Assembly (NCBI GenBank): GCA_965658355.1
Contig: CBFHRX010000056.1
Span: 1 to 6,299, forward strand
Reading direction: 5' to 3'
Length of the DNA: 6,299 bases
DNA from: UBA11891 sp965658355
Lineage (GTDB): Bacteria > Bacteroidota > Bacteroidia > Flavobacteriales > Flavobacteriaceae
Below, piece after piece: positions 4,515 to 6,299 of this stretch. The translations under genes were made by a program, and so were the position numbers. Position 1 is the first letter of the stretch; every line of letters starts with the position of its first letter. The notes under the pieces are model-generated. The model saw only the letters and a list, made by a program, of their open reading frames with translations, searched no databases and was not told the DNA's origin.

Positions 4515-5788
4515 TGTTGCTTGTATACTTTTCCGGCTTTCATGACAAAGGGTATGCTGTTTAATACACTGACATCTTCAAGTGGGTTTTGATCAGTTGC
4601 AATGATATCTGCATAGAAACCTTTGGCAATTTGCCCTAATTCATTTTCACTGTTCAGGATTTTAGCATTGGTAATAGTCGCCGCTTGCAACGCCTCTACA
4701 GCGGGCATTCCGGCTTCTACCATATAGCCAAATTCCAGCGCATTAAGCCCATGAGGATAGACGCCTGCATCTGTACCAAAGGCAATAGGCACACCCCTTT
4801 TGTAGGCCATTCCAAAAGTATCTTGAATTTGAGGCCCGATAGCGATCGCTTTGGGTGTGACAACGGCTGGAAAATAGCCTTCTATTTTAGCCTTTTCAGC
4901 CACTTGCTTCCCGGCCGTTATCGTGGCTACTAAATAGGCGTTTTTTTTCTTCATCAGCTCCATCGTTCGAGGCTGCATCAAGGTCCCGTGTTCAATCGTT
5001 GTGACCCCGCCTAAAACGGCTCTATACATCCCCTCATCCCCATGAGCATGGGCCGCCACATGCATGCCATAATCATTCGCAGTAGCGACTATAGAGGCAA
5101 TCTCTTCAACTGTAAATTGTGGGTTTTGACCGCTCTTGGCCATGCTTAAAACCCCTCCAGTTGCGGTTATTTTAATACAGTCGGCTCCATTTTTATAGCG
5201 TTGCCGTACCGCTTTTTTTCCCTCTTCAGGAGAATTGATAACCCCTTCTGCAGGACCCGGATTCCCCATCATGGAACTTTTGAAACCATTGGTAGGATCT
5301 GCATGTCCTCCTGTAGTACCGATTGCTTTTTCTGCTGTAAAAATACGGGGTCCAGGTACTTTTCCTGCGGCAATGGCGTTTCGCAAAGAGACATTCACAC
5401 CACTTCCGCCCATATCACGTACCGTCGTAAAACCAGCCATTAGCGTTCTTTTTGCATATAGCGCGGCTTCAAAAGCAGTATCGGCCTCATTGTCAACAAA
5501 GCGTTTTATATACGAGCTATTATTGGTTTCCCCTTCGATATGCACATGCATGTCAATAAACCCAGGTAATACCGTTTTGTCCTTTAAGTCGATCTGTATT
5601 GCAGCAGGGCTTGTTGGGTTTTGGTAGCCTTTTTTGACGGCTACAATTCTATCGCCTTTGATGATGACGGTTTGTTCTTTCAGAATTTTTCCTTTTTGAG
5701 CATCAAAAAGAGAGCCACAGTGTAAATACGTTTGTTGTGCTTGTACCGAAGCGGCTACTAATAGTAACCAAATTGACCATTTTTTCAT
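4511..5788 (-). CDS. Secreted metal-dependent amidohydrolase (imidazolonepropionase / Xaa-Pro dipeptidase-like)
   Basis: A 425-residue protein of the amidohydrolase superfamily. Residues 1-17 are a signal peptide: KK, then the hydrophobic WSIWLLLVAAS, with likely cleavage after A17 (VQA before QQ). There is no lipobox cysteine, so it is probably a soluble periplasmic or secreted protein. The N-terminal beta-sandwich part (about 20-75) leads into metal-site motif GFIDMHVH (H81, H83). TTVRDMGGSG follows (121-130). CIKITATGG (204-212) has K206, the probable carboxylated metal-bridging lysine. HVAAHAHGDEG (243-253) has H247 and H249, TIEHGT (264-269) has H267, and FGTDAGVYPHG (337-347) has catalytic D340. 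The C-terminal part returns to the sandwich (KGFYADIIATDQNPLEDV). All expected metal and catalytic residues are present. Characterised relatives include prolidase-like Xaa-Pro dipeptidases; the substrate here cannot be assigned. It lies 10 bp downstream of the DegT-family gene and is probably co-transcribed with it. Confidence 0.9.
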   Translation of the reverse strand: MKKWSIWLLLVAASVQAQQTYLHCGSLFDAQKGKILKEQTVIIKGDRIVAVKKGYQNPTSPAAIQIDLKDKTVLPGFIDMHVHIEGETNNSSYIKRFVDNEADTAFEAALYAKRTLMAGFTTVRDMGGSGVNVSLRNAIAAGKVPGPRIFTAEKAIGTTGGHADPTNGFKSSMMGNPGPAEGVINSPEEGKKAVRQRYKNGADCIKITATGGVLSMAKSGQNPQFTVEEIASIVATANDYGMHVAAHAHGDEGMYRAVLGGVTTIEHGTLMQPRTMELMKKKNAYLVATITAGKQVAEKAKIEGYFPAVVTPKAIAIGPQIQDTFGMAYKRGVPIAFGTDAGVYPHGLNALEFGYMVEAGMPAVEALQAATITNAKILNSENELGQIAKGFYADIIATDQNPLEDVSVLNSIPFVMKAGKVYKQH

Positions 5789-5798
5789 TGCCTTTTTT

Positions 5799-6299
5799 TT
5801 AGTGAGTGGTAATTTTATGAAGAAGTTGCTCGCAAATGTAATCGATTTGATCGAGGCTTAGTTCCGTATGCATGGGGAGCGAGAGAACTTCCTTGACCAA
5901 AGTATTGGTGACGGCAAAGTCTTCTTCTTTATAGGAAGCATGGGTGTAAGCTTTCTGTTTGTGCAATGGGATGGGATAGTAGACTCCCGTTGGAATACCG
6001 AGTTCATATAAGTGCTGAACCAATGCGTCTCGGTTCACTCCTTTTACACGAAGTGTGTATTGATGAAAAACATGTGAGTCACAATCGCCAGCTCGATAAG
6101 GGGTCGTGATGGCAGAACAGCTTTGCAATCTTTCTGTATACAAAGAGGCTGCCATTTTCCTTCTTTCATTGTAATACTCTAAAAAAGGAAGCTTGGTATC
6201 TAAAACAGCAGCTTGGAGTGCGTCTAATCGCGAGTTCACACCTACTACATCGTGGTGGTAGCGTTTGTACATCCCGTGATTTACAATCCCTCTAAGCGT
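5799..6299 (-). CDS. DegT/DnrJ/EryC1/StrS family aminotransferase (C-terminal part, cut by window edge)
   Basis: The C-terminal 166 residues of a PLP-dependent sugar aminotransferase; the frame stays open to the right edge (TLRGIVNHG precedes the methionine at 6272), so the first ~200 residues, including the PLP lysine, are off-window. Recognisable family blocks are YHHDVVGVNSRLDALQAAVL (fragment residues 14-33), the FHQYTLRV strand, LGIPTGVYYPIPLHKQKAY (where the sugar substrate is bound in relatives) and LSLPMHTELSLDQIDYI near the end. Such enzymes aminate keto-sugar nucleotides for O-antigen, capsule or glycoprotein glycans; the exact nucleotide sugar cannot be told from this part. It is cytoplasmic by family. 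The gene probably belongs to a sugar-nucleotide cluster to the right and is followed after 10 bp by the secreted amidohydrolase. Confidence 0.9.
   Translation of the reverse strand, partial: TLRGIVNHGMYKRYHHDVVGVNSRLDALQAAVLDTKLPFLEYYNERRKMAASLYTERLQSCSAITTPYRAGDCDSHVFHQYTLRVKGVNRDALVQHLYELGIPTGVYYPIPLHKQKAYTHASYKEEDFAVTNTLVKEVLSLPMHTELSLDQIDYICEQLLHKITTH

Noticed and set aside
5235..5627. 130-codon plus-strand open frame opposite the amidohydrolase gene
   Set aside because: It is the complement of a well-supported gene with intact catalytic motifs; its own translation has no recognisable domain. The other shorter opposite-strand frames (for example 732-965, 3939-4241, 4685-4933) were dismissed for the same reason.
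5791..5801. A-run between the DegT-family and amidohydrolase genes as a slippery frameshift site
   Set aside because: On the coding strand the run begins with the stop codon of the DegT-family gene itself and lies after its last sense codon, so slippage there cannot join the two frames.
1..6299. CRISPR arrays, tRNA/rRNA genes, insertion sequences, phage or defence genes
   Set aside because: No repeat arrays, cloverleaf-like segments, transposase-like frames or terminal repeats were seen; nearly all the sequence is accounted for by conserved housekeeping genes.

Overview
The window looks like an ordinary housekeeping segment of a Bacteroidota chromosome, most likely a flavobacterium-like lineage. 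Several observations support this. Protein signatures are of the flavobacterial kind (thymidylate synthase with a long insert before the catalytic cysteine; a bifunctional nuclease carrying a C-terminal UVR motif). No gene has a convincing Shine-Dalgarno sequence, and A/T-rich bases precede the start codons. Matches to the Bacteroidota -7 promoter box TAnnTTTG lie upstream of four genes. No mobile element, CRISPR array, tRNA, rRNA or sign of recent transfer was seen.

Layout, left to right. The 5' part of pdhB (pyruvate dehydrogenase E1 beta) runs off the left edge on the minus strand. A 162-bp divergent spacer separates it from a plus-strand bifunctional-nuclease/UVR gene, which is followed after 83 bp by thyA. 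thyA converges on a minus-strand class V PLP-dependent enzyme, with the two stop codons interlocked. That enzyme is divergent from folA, and two -7 boxes face each other in the 105-bp spacer. folA overlaps fabD by ATGA. fabD converges on a minus-strand secreted amidohydrolase, again with interlocked stops. The amidohydrolase lies 10 bp downstream of a DegT/DnrJ/EryC1/StrS aminotransferase that runs off the right edge.

How the genes fit together. ThyA makes dTMP and dihydrofolate, and FolA reduces the dihydrofolate, so the two enzymes form one cycle although a gene on the opposite strand now lies between them. FabD starts fatty-acid elongation by loading malonate onto ACP and is probably co-transcribed and translationally coupled with FolA. 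PdhB belongs to the complex that supplies acetyl-CoA. The DegT-family enzyme points to an amino-sugar or surface-polysaccharide locus to the right.

Two starts were moved from the longest open frame: folA to the ATG at 3142 and fabD to the ATG at 3627. I found no evidence of an undescribed multi-gene system. The observations most worth a second look are regulatory and architectural: the face-to-face promoter palindrome at 3051-3069, the 25-bp perfect-arm palindrome against the thyA start, and the twice-repeated 4-bp stop-codon interlock.
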